Source of the DNA: Chlamydiae bacterium RIFCSPLOWO2_12_FULL_45_20
GTDB lineage: Bacteria; Chlamydiota; Chlamydiia; Chlamydiales; SM23-39
Direction: 5' to 3'
Assembly (NCBI GenBank): GCA_001796285.1
Contig: MGMD01000010.1
Span: 62,001 to 126,000 of the forward strand
Length of the DNA: 64,000 nucleotides
The translations under genes were made by a program, and so were the position numbers. Numbering within the stretch: position 1 is the stretch's first letter; each line of letters opens with the position of its first letter. Below are positions 56,786 to 64,000 of the stretch, piece by piece. The notes beneath the pieces are model-generated. The model made no database searches. It saw only the letters and a program-made list of their open reading frames with translations, and was not told the origin of the DNA.

Positions 56786-56791
56786 ACTCCC

Positions 56792-57718
56792 ATGAAAATG
56801 TTTCTCTGGGTTCTGTTTTTTGGTTTTTCCTCACTAACGGCTTTGGATGAGCATGAGCTAGAGTGGAAAGAGGGACCTTCGGTGCAGGAATATAATAGTG
56901 CTCTTCAACAGGCGCTGAATGCCGGCAATTGGTGGGCAGTCATTGATTATGCAAATTTGATCTCTTATAATTATGCGACTACCGCTTTTGCTAAGGAAGC
57001 CTCTTATTTTATGGGAGAGGCTTACTTTAAGCTGGGCTATTACGAAGCTGCCAATGAGTCTTTTTCCGCTTATTTGAACCATGTTGTCTCTCCCAAACAT
57101 TTCGAGGAAGCCATAGAATACAAATACAGCATTGCGGAAGCTTATGCTAACGGCAAGAATAAGAGGTTGTTCGGCTCCATTAAAATGCCTGCCTGGGTGC
57201 CAGCCAAGGAAGACTCGATCGAAATTTTTGATGAAGTCATTGCCGTCTCCCCCCATTCTGATTTAGCCATCCGGTCCTTACTTTATAAGGCGCGTATACA
57301 GACCTACCTGGAGGATTTTAAACCAAGCATAGAGACTCTGGATGTGTTAATTAGAAGATTCCCGAAGCACGAATTAGCGGCTGAGGCTTATTTAGAAAAA
57401 AGCAAGGTCTACTTGCTTCAGTGTCAGGCGCAGAACTTAGACCCTGAAATTTTAGACTTAAGTTTGCTGAATTTGCGGAAATTTCGCCTAGCTTTCCCAA
57501 GAGAGCCGAGGCTTGAGGAAGCTGAAAAAATTTATCGAGATATGCAAGAGATTTTTGGTGGAAGTCTCTATGAAACGGGGTATTTTTTTGAGCGGACCAA
57601 AAAAATTCCAGCCTCGATTCTCTACTACCATAAGGTGATTGCCAAGTATCCCGACACGGAGGCTGCCCATGTTTCCAGGAAAAAGCTCGAGACTCTCGAG
57701 TCTTCTCCTCAGCTGTAG
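56792..57718 (+). CDS. TPR protein, BamD-like outer-membrane assembly factor (CT547 type)
   Basis: A 308-residue protein with a short signal peptide (MKMFLWVLFFGFSSLTA) but no lipobox Cys. Four or more TPR-like units follow (ASYFMGEAYFKLGYYEAANE, LYKARIQTYLEDFKPSIETL, ETGYFFERTKKIPASILYYH), as in BamD/YfiO. It stands at the place of CT547 in C. trachomatis, after dnaE and before the LptE-like gene, which it overlaps by 50 bp. A role in outer-membrane protein insertion is inferred from fold and context. Confidence 0.75.
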   Translation: MKMFLWVLFFGFSSLTALDEHELEWKEGPSVQEYNSALQQALNAGNWWAVIDYANLISYNYATTAFAKEASYFMGEAYFKLGYYEAANESFSAYLNHVVSPKHFEEAIEYKYSIAEAYANGKNKRLFGSIKMPAWVPAKEDSIEIFDEVIAVSPHSDLAIRSLLYKARIQTYLEDFKPSIETLDVLIRRFPKHELAAEAYLEKSKVYLLQCQAQNLDPEILDLSLLNLRKFRLAFPREPRLEEAEKIYRDMQEIFGGSLYETGYFFERTKKIPASILYYHKVIAKYPDTEAAHVSRKKLETLESSPQL

Positions 57719-58331
57719 CCTTCTTAGCTCCTGCGGATATCAGTGGACTTTCGAGCACCCAGATTCTATTGTTCCAACAGTTAGCGTGCCCTTTATCCTT
57801 GGCGATGAAGAGGGGTTCTTAACCTCTGCAATCATTGAGCAGTTAAGTGTAGGGGGGCTTGTTGATGTCGTTTCTTCGGGAGGTGACTATGTACTGCAAG
57901 TGGCCATTGTCGCTTGCAATATAGAAAAGATCGGATTTCGCATTGACCCGCAAGAAGTGGAGGGCAAGGTGCGGAACAACTTACTCGCAACGGAAGGACG
58001 GAAGAGCTTAAGCGTTAAAGCAGGTCTTTATAGGTCGGGAGAGTTGGTGCATGGCCCTTACACCCTTACCGCTGAGGCTGATTACGATTACGTGGATGGG
58101 GACTCGATTCGGGATCTGACTTTTGTAAATCCTGAGGGGATAACAGTGACTGTGCTGCCATTTTCCTTGGGGCAGCTAGAACCCATTAATTCTGCGGAAA
58201 GTTCGGCTCAAACCCCTTTATATCGGCAAATTGCGAAGAAAATTGTGGATGCGCTATCTTCAAGCTTGTGGAACAAAGAGTCTTTAGCGCTGAGATCAGC
58301 TCGATTCGACGGATGCAAGAGTGGGTCCTAG
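57669..58331 (+). CDS. LptE-like outer-membrane lipoprotein (CT548 type)
   Basis: A 220-residue lipoprotein: signal segment SSLLLSCSLLSSC with the lipobox Leu-Ser-Ser-Cys, followed by GYQWTF as in LptE proteins (usual CGFHLRG or CGYRF). The mature part has an LptE-like alternation of strands and a helix (TSAIIEQLSVGGLVDVVSSG). LptE plugs LptD in lipopolysaccharide export. The chosen ATG 57669 gives the signal peptide; the frame is open further up to 57639. Overlaps with BamD-like (50 bp) and rsbW (64 bp). Confidence 0.7.
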   Translation: MFPGKSSRLSSLLLSCSLLSSCGYQWTFEHPDSIVPTVSVPFILGDEEGFLTSAIIEQLSVGGLVDVVSSGGDYVLQVAIVACNIEKIGFRIDPQEVEGKVRNNLLATEGRKSLSVKAGLYRSGELVHGPYTLTAEADYDYVDGDSIRDLTFVNPEGITVTVLPFSLGQLEPINSAESSAQTPLYRQIAKKIVDALSSSLWNKESLALRSARFDGCKSGS

Positions 58332-58681
58332 ATTGTGTTAAGGGAGTCGGATTTAGAAAAAATGAGCTGAATCATATTGAGCTGGCTATAGAAGAGGCAG
58401 TCGTAAACATCATAACCCACAGCTTTTGCAATCAAAAAGGAGAAGTGGAGATAGGCGTACAACAGCTCCCGTATGGGGTGGAAATTCGCCTTCTGGATCG
58501 AGGACCTCCTTTTAACCCGTTACATCGCAAAGAATTAGACCTCGCCTTACCATTGGATCAAAGAGAAGTGGGTGGATTGGGGATTCACTTTATCAAAAAA
58601 TGCATGGATGAGGTCCGCTATGAGAGATCGGATAGCAACCTGTTAATTTTGGTCAAGCGCGTCTCTAGACCTCTTGCATAA
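58268..58681 (+). CDS. rsbW: RsbW-type anti-sigma factor / serine kinase
   Basis: A 137-residue GHKL ATPase. The N box is NHIELAIEEAVVNIITHSF, the G1 box is LLDRGPPFNP, and the G2 box is VGGLGIHFIKKCMD. In Chlamydia RsbW takes part in a partner-switching system that controls sigma-66. GTG 58268 lies inside the LptE-like gene (64-bp overlap); ATG 58313 would cut a conserved part. The last six codons (S-R-P-L-A-stop) come from a copy of the TAGACCTCTTGCAT repeat, which therefore supplies the stop codon. Confidence 0.85.
   Translation: MEQRVFSAEISSIRRMQEWVLDCVKGVGFRKNELNHIELAIEEAVVNIITHSFCNQKGEVEIGVQQLPYGVEIRLLDRGPPFNPLHRKELDLALPLDQREVGGLGIHFIKKCMDEVRYERSDSNLLILVKRVSRPLA
58667..58679 (+). repeat. 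TAGACCTC-family repeat, copy at the end of rsbW
   Basis: AGACCTCTTGCAT, identical to 49569-49581; it ends inside the rsbW stop codon. Confidence 0.55.
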
Positions 58682-58693
58682 TATAGAGGCCTT

Positions 58694-59125
58694 CTATCCA
58701 TTTTTCTCATACAGGGTAAGAGTCTCTTCCGTCTCCAACATATCGACGAGCACATGTTGCAGTACCTTGAGCACGTAGCGAGGGCTGTTATAAACCCCTC
58801 GTGTTGAGAAGATCACCTCTAACTGAGCTTTTTCTGGGTGATTGAGGGCGATGAGAACATAGGTCATGGGTTGGTCTGATTCTACTTTGGGGATGATCCA
58901 AACGATGAACTGCTCATTGAATAGGGTGACTTTTTCAACACTCTCAATGACATGGAAGTATTGGGTTAGATCGTCAGGTTCCCCATTCTCTTCTGAAAGA
59001 GAAGATAGAAGGCCATGTCCATGGAGATAAGAGAGGTCGATCGGGGTGATGCCATCGTGAGCGCAGCTTGGGAGATTATTGACAAACTCTTTATAGGCTT
59101 CCTCGATCTGAATTGGGTTCAGCAT
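58694..59125 (-). CDS. Small conserved chlamydial protein (CT550 type)
   Basis: A 143-residue soluble, acidic protein. No domain is recognised; alternating strands such as FIVWIIPKVES and TYVLIALNHPEKAQLEVIFS suggest an alpha/beta fold. It lies between rsbW and dacF like CT550, which is the ground for the call. ATG 59125 has a GGAGGT site. It is transcribed against its neighbours. Confidence 0.65.
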   Translation of the reverse strand: MLNPIQIEEAYKEFVNNLPSCAHDGITPIDLSYLHGHGLLSSLSEENGEPDDLTQYFHVIESVEKVTLFNEQFIVWIIPKVESDQPMTYVLIALNHPEKAQLEVIFSTRGVYNSPRYVLKVLQHVLVDMLETEETLTLYEKNG

Positions 59126-59189
59126 GCTCTACCTCCGTTTGCCCCGCTCCCTATGTTCAGGTTAGACAAAAAATATTAGTTTGTCAAGT

Positions 59190-59218
59190 ATGACATTATT
59201 TCTTGGGATTGGTACAAT
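59190..59218 (+). promoter_or_regulatory. Putative dacF promoter
   Basis: ATGACA, exactly 17 bp, TACAAT, 23 bp before the dacF start. Confidence 0.5.
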
Positions 59219-59241
59219 TGTAAGCGCAGCTTCGGTATATT

Positions 59242-60411
59242 TTGAGAGCGATCTTTTTCTTTTTCGTTTTTTGCCTTTATGGGAAATCCCTTGAATTAGA
59301 AGTGGGCGCAGCGTCTGCCATTTTAATGAATGCAGATACGGGGGCTCTACTGTTTGAAAAGCATGCCCATGTGCCTAGTTATCCAGCCAGTATCACAAAA
59401 ATCGGGACGACTCTTTACATCTTAGATCAAGAAGTTCAGCTAGATCAGGTATGTGTCGTCTCTACTGAATCTTTAAAGAGAAGGCCTTCAACAGATTGGG
59501 AAAAGTATCCTCCTTACTGGCTAGATAAGGATGGGACTACAATGGGGCTGAAGATTGGCGAGGCCTTAACCGTAGAGGCTCTTCTTCACGGCTTGCTGAT
59601 GGTCTCAGGTAACGATGCGGCTAATGTTCTTGCAGAAAATATAGGAAGCGGGTCAGTGCCGCAATTCATAGAGAGGGTGAATGAATATTTACGCAAGATC
59701 GGTTGTAAAAACACACAGTTTAGCAATCCACATGGGTTGACCCATCCTGATCATTGGACGACTGCTTATGATGTCGCGCTCATGACGCGCCGAGCTCTGC
59801 AGATTCCCACATTCAGAACGATTATTGGAACTGTGACTTTTTGTCCGCCTCAGACGAACAAACAGCCGGAAAGAGAGTTGGTTACGACAAACCCCTTTGT
59901 CAAGCCGGGTAGTCGATACTACTATCCTAAAGCAATCGGGGGCAAAACGGGTTATACCGCAGCGGCGCAACACACCTGCGTGACGATAGCAGAGCATGAA
60001 GGAAGGGCTCTTATTGCAGTGGTCTTGGGATGTAAAGATCGGTTGATGCGCTATGAGGATACGAAAAAACTTTTGGATACTGCCTTTGCAGAAGAAAAAG
60101 TCAGTAGACGCTTAATGGGCCCTGAAACGACTTTAAAAAAGAGGGTGCTAGGTGCTAAGTCAGAGGTAAAGGTGAGTTTGGTGAAGCCACTTTCTATCGC
60201 ATACTTCCCTTCTGAAGAGCCAAAATGTAAAGCAGTTTTACATTGGAATATCAGCGAGCTTCCGATTCGAAAGGGGCAGAAGGTTGGAGAGGTGCACATC
60301 CTTACCGATGATGGAAGGTTTTTAGAAAAGGGGGACTTGATTGCTCGAGAGGAAGTCAAGGGAAGGCTATTTTTTACATTGCGAAAGTGGTTGTTCAATC
60401 TCTTTAAATAG
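59242..60411 (+). CDS. dacF: D-alanyl-D-alanine carboxypeptidase (PBP5/6 type)
   Basis: A 389-residue low-mass PBP. Signal peptide MRAIFFFFVFCLYGKS, then the catalytic motifs SITK (Ser50, Lys53), SGN (122-124) and KTG (235-237), and a C-terminal beta-domain with an amphipathic end (FFTLRKWLFNLFK) for membrane attachment. It trims the pentapeptide of peptidoglycan. TTG 59242 without a clear ribosome site is the only plausible start. Its 3' end overlaps rsmA by 45 bp. Same place as CT551 of C. trachomatis. Confidence 0.93.
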   Translation: MRAIFFFFVFCLYGKSLELEVGAASAILMNADTGALLFEKHAHVPSYPASITKIGTTLYILDQEVQLDQVCVVSTESLKRRPSTDWEKYPPYWLDKDGTTMGLKIGEALTVEALLHGLLMVSGNDAANVLAENIGSGSVPQFIERVNEYLRKIGCKNTQFSNPHGLTHPDHWTTAYDVALMTRRALQIPTFRTIIGTVTFCPPQTNKQPERELVTTNPFVKPGSRYYYPKAIGGKTGYTAAAQHTCVTIAEHEGRALIAVVLGCKDRLMRYEDTKKLLDTAFAEEKVSRRLMGPETTLKKRVLGAKSEVKVSLVKPLSIAYFPSEEPKCKAVLHWNISELPIRKGQKVGEVHILTDDGRFLEKGDLIAREEVKGRLFFTLRKWLFNLFK

Positions 60412-61176
60412 GAACATCCATTCAGAGAAAGTAAGCTCTTCCGGCCTGGCGTCAGTTCTTTTTCCGATTTTTAGCAGGGCTTGCCGTGTGGTCTCTTTTT
60501 CAATAGGGAGAGTGCTCGTGAGCATTTTTCTTCTTTTCTGAAAAGATCGGCGGATCAGTTGGAAAAAGCCAGGGATGTCGACCTCTCGAGGGAGAATGCT
60601 ATCCTGTCGAATTACCATGGACTCCACGGTAGGCCGAGGGTAAAAGCAAGCGGGCGGTACAATAAATGAATTTTGATAAGAGGCATAGAATTGGACAAAA
60701 AGGGAAAGAGGCCCAAAATTTTTTCCCTTTTCAGCTCTCATTCGATCTCCCACCTCTTTTTGCACCATGATGATGAGGCTTGAAAATGGGTGGGAAAAAA
60801 TTTTTTCCAGAATAGGTGTTGTGATATGGTATGGGAGGTTGGCTACAATTTTAGGCCTCTTTGGCAAGCAAAGGGAAGGAACCTTTAAAAAATCGCCTTC
60901 GATTACTTGGAGGTTTCCATTTTGAAAACGGTGTAACTCTTTTGCAAAAGTGTGATCGATTTCAACTGCACAAACCTGCGCTCCCTTATCCAAAAGCGCG
61001 GCTGTTAAGGCCCCGGGCCCTGACCCAATTTCCAGAATGGATTCCCCAGGAGTGATCTCCGCGGTCTCGATTATTTTTCTAATAATATTCGAGTCGATGA
61101 GAAAATTTTGAGACAAGCTCTTTTTAGGGTGGGTCTGAATGCGCTTTAAAAACGCAGCGAGTTCACTTGGTCTCAT
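60367..61176 (-). CDS. rsmA: 16S rRNA dimethyladenosine transferase (KsgA)
   Basis: A 269-residue SAM-dependent rRNA methyltransferase: KKSLSQNFLID, ILEIGSGPGALTAALL (SAM loop), AVEIDHTF, and NLPYHITTPI (NLPY motif). It dimethylates A1518/A1519. ATG 61176 follows GGAGGAAAGG; the upstream TTG at 61194 overlaps this site and is rejected. Confidence 0.95.
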   Translation of the reverse strand: MRPSELAAFLKRIQTHPKKSLSQNFLIDSNIIRKIIETAEITPGESILEIGSGPGALTAALLDKGAQVCAVEIDHTFAKELHRFQNGNLQVIEGDFLKVPSLCLPKRPKIVANLPYHITTPILEKIFSHPFSSLIIMVQKEVGDRMRAEKGKNFGPLSLFVQFYASYQNSFIVPPACFYPRPTVESMVIRQDSILPREVDIPGFFQLIRRSFQKRRKMLTSTLPIEKETTRQALLKIGKRTDARPEELTFSEWMFLFKEIEQPLSQCKK

Positions 61177-61208
61177 GAAATTCCTTTCCTCCAATTGCCA
61201 AAGGGTAT

Positions 61209-62228
61209 TTATTGCAAGGAAAAGGGATGCAGATTTTCTAGACTAGGAAGAATGGTCTCATACCCATAATGTTTGCGCAACTTCGTAATATAGGCTTGCG
61301 ATTCTTCCATGGAAGCTTTTTGAACGAGTTCATCACGCAGTTGGCTTGCCACTTGGTGAAACGAAGGGGCTGGCACATCTGTTTTAGTTTCGAGATAGAA
61401 AATGCGATGAACCATTTGATTGTCTCTACGGCTTAATTGAGCCACTGGGGCGCTGTAGGAGCCGGGACTTAAGGTTTCGATGGATTTTTTATGGATCTCT
61501 GAGAGGTCTTGAGTTTTAGCTGTATATGGATTGGATATGGAGATTGTCATTCCGGGACGCTCCAGGTTTTTCAGCTCCGTTTGTAAGAGATCAGGCGATT
61601 TTCCAGAAAGCAGCAGGAGCTGATGCGTTTGTTGGGCTGCTTCTTCCCCATCTACATCGATCCGAATGGAGACGACACGATAGGTCCATTCAGTATAAGA
61701 GGGGTGTTCTTTCTGGTAGAGGTAGTAGGCGTGTTTGATATCTTGAGGGGTGATTGTCATTTGGGCTTTTTGATGAACAAACCACCACATCATTCGTTGG
61801 ACGATCATCTCATTTTTAATCATATCCCACGCTTCAGAGCGGGTGAGTCCAATGGCATCAAGGGTATGGGTGACATTGGGTCCGAAACGCTCCTCTAAGG
61901 CTTCTCTGACTTCACCGTCTGTAACCTTAATCTCTTTATCGGCAGCATCTGCGATGATTAGTTCCTGATCGATCATCTCTTTTAAAACATGCTTCCAGCT
62001 GGCCTCATAAAACTGGCAGCGAGCCAAACTAGAGTGTTCTATTTGAGGATAATTTTGGTGGAACGTCACATCCATTTTTTTTTTGATATCTATCATGGAG
62101 ATGATCTTGCCGTTAACTTGAGTTAGGATGGAGTTTTGGATGGCAAGTTTTTTATCTTGCTGAAAGTCAGTGAGGGGTTCCGCAGAAAGAGTCGATAGAG
62201 TCAAAAGAAAGATCGCTAGCTTTTTCAT
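61209..62228 (-). CDS. SurA/PpiC-like periplasmic peptidyl-prolyl isomerase
   Basis: A 339-residue exported protein: signal peptide MKKLAIFLLTLSTLSAEP, then the SurA-type N-terminal domain (SILTQVNGKIISMIDIKKKM, EMIDQELIIADAADKEIKV, EVREALEERF) and a short parvulin-like part around residues 180-300 that lacks the clear GGDLG motif. It probably serves as a chaperone for outer-membrane proteins; isomerase activity is doubtful. It follows rsmB by 7 bp and precedes rsmA by 32 bp on the same strand. Confidence 0.78.
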   Translation of the reverse strand: MKKLAIFLLTLSTLSAEPLTDFQQDKKLAIQNSILTQVNGKIISMIDIKKKMDVTFHQNYPQIEHSSLARCQFYEASWKHVLKEMIDQELIIADAADKEIKVTDGEVREALEERFGPNVTHTLDAIGLTRSEAWDMIKNEMIVQRMMWWFVHQKAQMTITPQDIKHAYYLYQKEHPSYTEWTYRVVSIRIDVDGEEAAQQTHQLLLLSGKSPDLLQTELKNLERPGMTISISNPYTAKTQDLSEIHKKSIETLSPGSYSAPVAQLSRRDNQMVHRIFYLETKTDVPAPSFHQVASQLRDELVQKASMEESQAYITKLRKHYGYETILPSLENLHPFSLQ

Positions 62229-62235
62229 AACGTGT

Positions 62236-63348
62236 TCATGATACCAAAGTTTGTTTTTTGAATACAGCGGCAAAAAATCCGTCATGCCTGCCATATTCTG
62301 GGAGAAGGGATAAAGGCTTTTCTTCTAGTTGTAGTGGGAAGGTTTTTAAAAAATATTCGACTTGCTCTTCATTTTCCTCTTTGAGAAGACTGCATGTCGC
62401 ATAGACGAATTTACCGCCCTCCTTTAAGAAGGCGACGGCTTCTTTGACAATGGCTCTTTGCTCTACGACAAGCCTCTCGAGAGTTGCTCTGTCGAGCTTC
62501 CATTTTGCGTCGGGGTTTCTTCTCAGTGTGCCAGTGCCAGTGCAAGGAACGTCGGCGAGAAGCCAATCGACTTTTTTTCTGGGTAAGACAAACTGTACAT
62601 TTTGAAGCCCCGCTCTTTTCATTCGTTTTCGCGCCTCTTGGAGAATCCAGGGGCGAATGTCATGAAGGTAGACTTGTCCTTTCCCTTGCATTAGTGGAGC
62701 GATGGCTAGAGCTTTGCCTCCAGAGCCACTACAATAGTCTAGAAAATGGTCGCCCGGTTGCACGCGAACAAGCTCTGCTACCAGTTGGCTCCCTTCATCT
62801 TGCATTTCAAAAAGACCCGCTTTGAATTCGGGAAGGCTGAACAGAGGTTCCCTTTTTTTAAATTGGATGCCCATTGGAGCTATTTTACAAGGAAACACGC
62901 CCAAAGAACTTAAGGTAGTTAGCAGGCTGTCTCTTGTGGTCTTAGCGCTATTGGCTCGGATGGTGATAGGCGCTTCAGAGTTGAGGATGAAAGAGAGCGT
63001 TCGAGTGCGTTCTTTCCCAAACTGGGATGTTAGTTGATTGTAGAGAAATTCATTAAGGCCTAGTCGATGGGGTTCTGGAATGGCTGGATCGTTGCAACAG
63101 TTTTCTAAAGAAATTTTTTGAAAACACCTCAGCACGTGGGCGGGTTCTGAAGAAGAGGCGAGATAGATAAACAGGCTTTTATAGCGAACCAACCGAAAAA
63201 GGGTATCTGCGATTTTTTTGCGATCATGCGACCCAATGCTTTTATGGGAGCGAAAATACTCGTTTAATAAAAGATCCAAAGGCTTTTTTTGCTGAAATAG
63301 CTCTTTTAGCAGGATACAAATGTGGTAGTCGCAAAAAGGAATTCTCAT
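62236..63348 (-). CDS. rsmB: 16S rRNA m5C methyltransferase (RsmB/Fmu)
   Basis: A 370-residue protein with an N-terminal NusB-like helical domain and the C-terminal Rossmann methyltransferase: FEMQDEGSQLVAEL, FLDYCSGSGGKALAIA, ADVPCTGTGTLRRNPD (motif IV Cys) and YATCSLLKEENEEQ (motif VI catalytic Cys). ATG 63348 starts the NusB-like part; the frame is open for 38 codons upstream but that stretch is the start of the divergent DoxX gene. In Chlamydia fmu (CT553) is near dacF. Confidence 0.93.
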   Translation of the reverse strand: MRIPFCDYHICILLKELFQQKKPLDLLLNEYFRSHKSIGSHDRKKIADTLFRLVRYKSLFIYLASSSEPAHVLRCFQKISLENCCNDPAIPEPHRLGLNEFLYNQLTSQFGKERTRTLSFILNSEAPITIRANSAKTTRDSLLTTLSSLGVFPCKIAPMGIQFKKREPLFSLPEFKAGLFEMQDEGSQLVAELVRVQPGDHFLDYCSGSGGKALAIAPLMQGKGQVYLHDIRPWILQEARKRMKRAGLQNVQFVLPRKKVDWLLADVPCTGTGTLRRNPDAKWKLDRATLERLVVEQRAIVKEAVAFLKEGGKFVYATCSLLKEENEEQVEYFLKTFPLQLEEKPLSLLPEYGRHDGFFAAVFKKQTLVS

Positions 63349-63382
63349 ATAGGATAGAAGTTTACCCTGGAATGGGTTTTTT

Positions 63383-63856
63383 ATGGCAGTAATTAGACTT
63401 GCAACCACGGTGGTTACCCGATTTTTCATCAGTCTTGTGTTCTTGGCTGGGGCTGTCAACAAAATTTTACACTGGCATGATGCGGAAAAGCTTCTCCTTC
63501 AGACGCTTAGCGATTGGCAAGCATTCCTTGGATCTTCCGATTTTTTTCATAATTTTTTACATTTCATCATCCCCCTAACGCCACTCATCCTGTTGGTAGA
63601 AACTCTTTTTGAGCTTTTGGGGGGGCTTTTAGTGTTGTTAGGCATCAAAGAAAAGTTAGGAGCTCTTTTATTGATTTTTTTTCTCGTTCCAACGACAATT
63701 ATCATGCATCAGTTTTGGTATGTTGATGGCGCGATGCGCGAGTTGCAACTGATCCATTTTCTCAAGAATGTGGCTATTGTGGGGGGATTGATCTTGATTG
63801 TGCTCCAAGGTACAACGCAAGCGGCGCCTCCAAAACCAAGACACCCATTTCAGTAG
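63383..63856 (+). CDS. DoxX-family membrane protein
   Basis: 157 residues with four TM helices (about 11-28, 57-80, 85-105, 125-145). FISLVFLAGAVNKILHW near the start and FELLGGLLVLLGIKEKLGAL match the DoxX/DoxD-like fold. Members are linked to quinone or sulfur redox chemistry in various bacteria; the role here is unknown. Its TAG stop is the first three bases of a TAGACCTC palindrome. Confidence 0.8.
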   Translation: MAVIRLATTVVTRFFISLVFLAGAVNKILHWHDAEKLLLQTLSDWQAFLGSSDFFHNFLHFIIPLTPLILLVETLFELLGGLLVLLGIKEKLGALLLIFFLVPTTIIMHQFWYVDGAMRELQLIHFLKNVAIVGGLILIVLQGTTQAAPPKPRHPFQ

Positions 63857-63887
63857 ACCTCAGAACTTGGGTTATACAAGAGGTCTA
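63854..63887. repeat. TAGACCTC palindrome after the DoxX gene
   Basis: Arms TAGACCTC (63854-63861) and GAGGTCTA (63880-63887), 18 bp apart. The left end continues as TAGACCTCAGAA, the same 12 bases as after tsf (9339-9350); the right end, read on the minus strand, is TAGACCTCTTGTATAA, which is close to the uppS, trmL and rsbW copies. No T run follows, so a terminator role is unlikely. Confidence 0.6.
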
Positions 63888-63928
63888 GTAAACCGATTTG
63901 ATGAGCCTACAACCCCCTTATTCGACCA

Positions 63929-64000
63929 CTAAATTGCAGCGTTTTGGTGCAGCTCAGCTGCCAGTTTTTGCATCACGTTGGGTGTATTTTGTTCTAAGTT
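63929..64000 (-). CDS. C-terminal end of an unidentified protein (partial)
   Basis: On the minus strand the last 23 codons of an open frame are seen, reading NTPNVMQKLAAELHQNAAI at the end and closing with TAG. The amphipathic sequence looks like real coding sequence, but with so little no family can be named. An ATG frame on the plus strand (63901 to the edge) overlaps it and is less protein-like. Confidence 0.35.
   Translation of the reverse strand, partial: NLEQNTPNVMQKLAAELHQNAAI

Noticed and set aside
63854-63887. Palindrome after DoxX as a rho-independent terminator
   Set aside because: The arms are 18 bp apart and no T run follows; the sequence fits the dispersed repeat family better.
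63901-64000. Plus-strand open frame from an ATG to the right edge
   Set aside because: It overlaps a more protein-like minus-strand C-terminus and has no ribosome site; too short to judge.

Overview
The window comes from a member of the Chlamydiae outside the genus Chlamydia (an environmental, amoeba-associated Parachlamydiales type). The evidence is a set of chlamydial hallmark genes in recognisable chlamydial order: euo beside the tsp/ctpA protease and gltX; fused secDF; uppS-cdsA-cmk-plsC; hisS-uhpC-dnaE followed by a BamD-like gene, an LptE-like gene, rsbW and dacF; dnaQ-tsaE-DUF2709; ispF opposite cysJ; and a MurA with Asp at the catalytic Cys position. Extra genes (purA, polysaccharide export genes, a PATR-type autotransporter, a eukaryote-like sterol C24-methyltransferase) and the loss of ompA, pyrH, omcA and omcB from their expected positions argue against Chlamydia itself. 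Waddlia or a relative is possible, but the species is an inference.

Layout. 1-4.4 kb: a polysaccharide operon (Wza-like exporter, GumC/Wzc-like co-polymerase, UDP-glucuronate decarboxylase). 4.4-10.2 kb: PBP2, tRNA-Gly, rpsB-tsf-frr, tRNA-Glu and tRNA-Lys. 10.1-12.5 kb: a decayed genomic island at tRNA-Lys, with an integrase stub, a two-gene membrane/secreted cassette, the right end of an IS200/IS605 element without its tnpB, and a 30-bp tRNA-derived direct repeat. 12.5-15.7 kb: accessory genes (PP2C phosphatase, IS3 orfA scrap, acetyltransferase, sterol methyltransferase). 15.7-21.3 kb: dnaQ, engB, tsaE, DUF2709, leucine dehydrogenase, argS. 21.3-26.8 kb: an accessory interval between argS and murA (Nudix, RidA, broken PfkB kinase, HAD-like protein, group II intron 3' end, a 604-residue unknown protein, EpmB). 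26.8-35.2 kb: murA, an ATP-grasp protein, ispF/cysJ, a tiny lipoprotein, gltX-tsp and euo. 35.2-44.2 kb: autotransporter, recJ, secDF. 44.3-49.6 kb: purA-uppS-cdsA-(cmk-plsC fusion), trxA, DUF2905, trmL. 49.6-59.1 kb: hisS, uhpC-dnaE, BamD-like, LptE-like, rsbW. 59.2-64 kb: dacF, rsmA, a SurA-like chaperone, rsmB, a DoxX-like protein and the end of one more gene.

How the genes fit together. Much of the window serves the envelope: lipid precursors (cdsA, plsC, uppS), peptidoglycan enzymes (murA, PBP2, dacF), outer-membrane assembly (BamD-like, LptE-like, SurA-like), secretion (secDF) and surface display (autotransporter, polysaccharide export). Translation genes form the second theme. Developmental control is represented by euo and rsbW. 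Nucleotide and energy parasitism appears as uhpC, with purA as an extra interconversion step.

The points most worth a second look are the ERG6-like sterol methyltransferase, the orphan omega-RNA-like IS605 end inside the tRNA-Lys island, the cmk-plsC fusion, a TAGACCTC repeat that recurs at five gene boundaries, and several promoters placed so close to start codons that leaderless mRNAs are expected. All calls are from reading the sequence; no database search was run.
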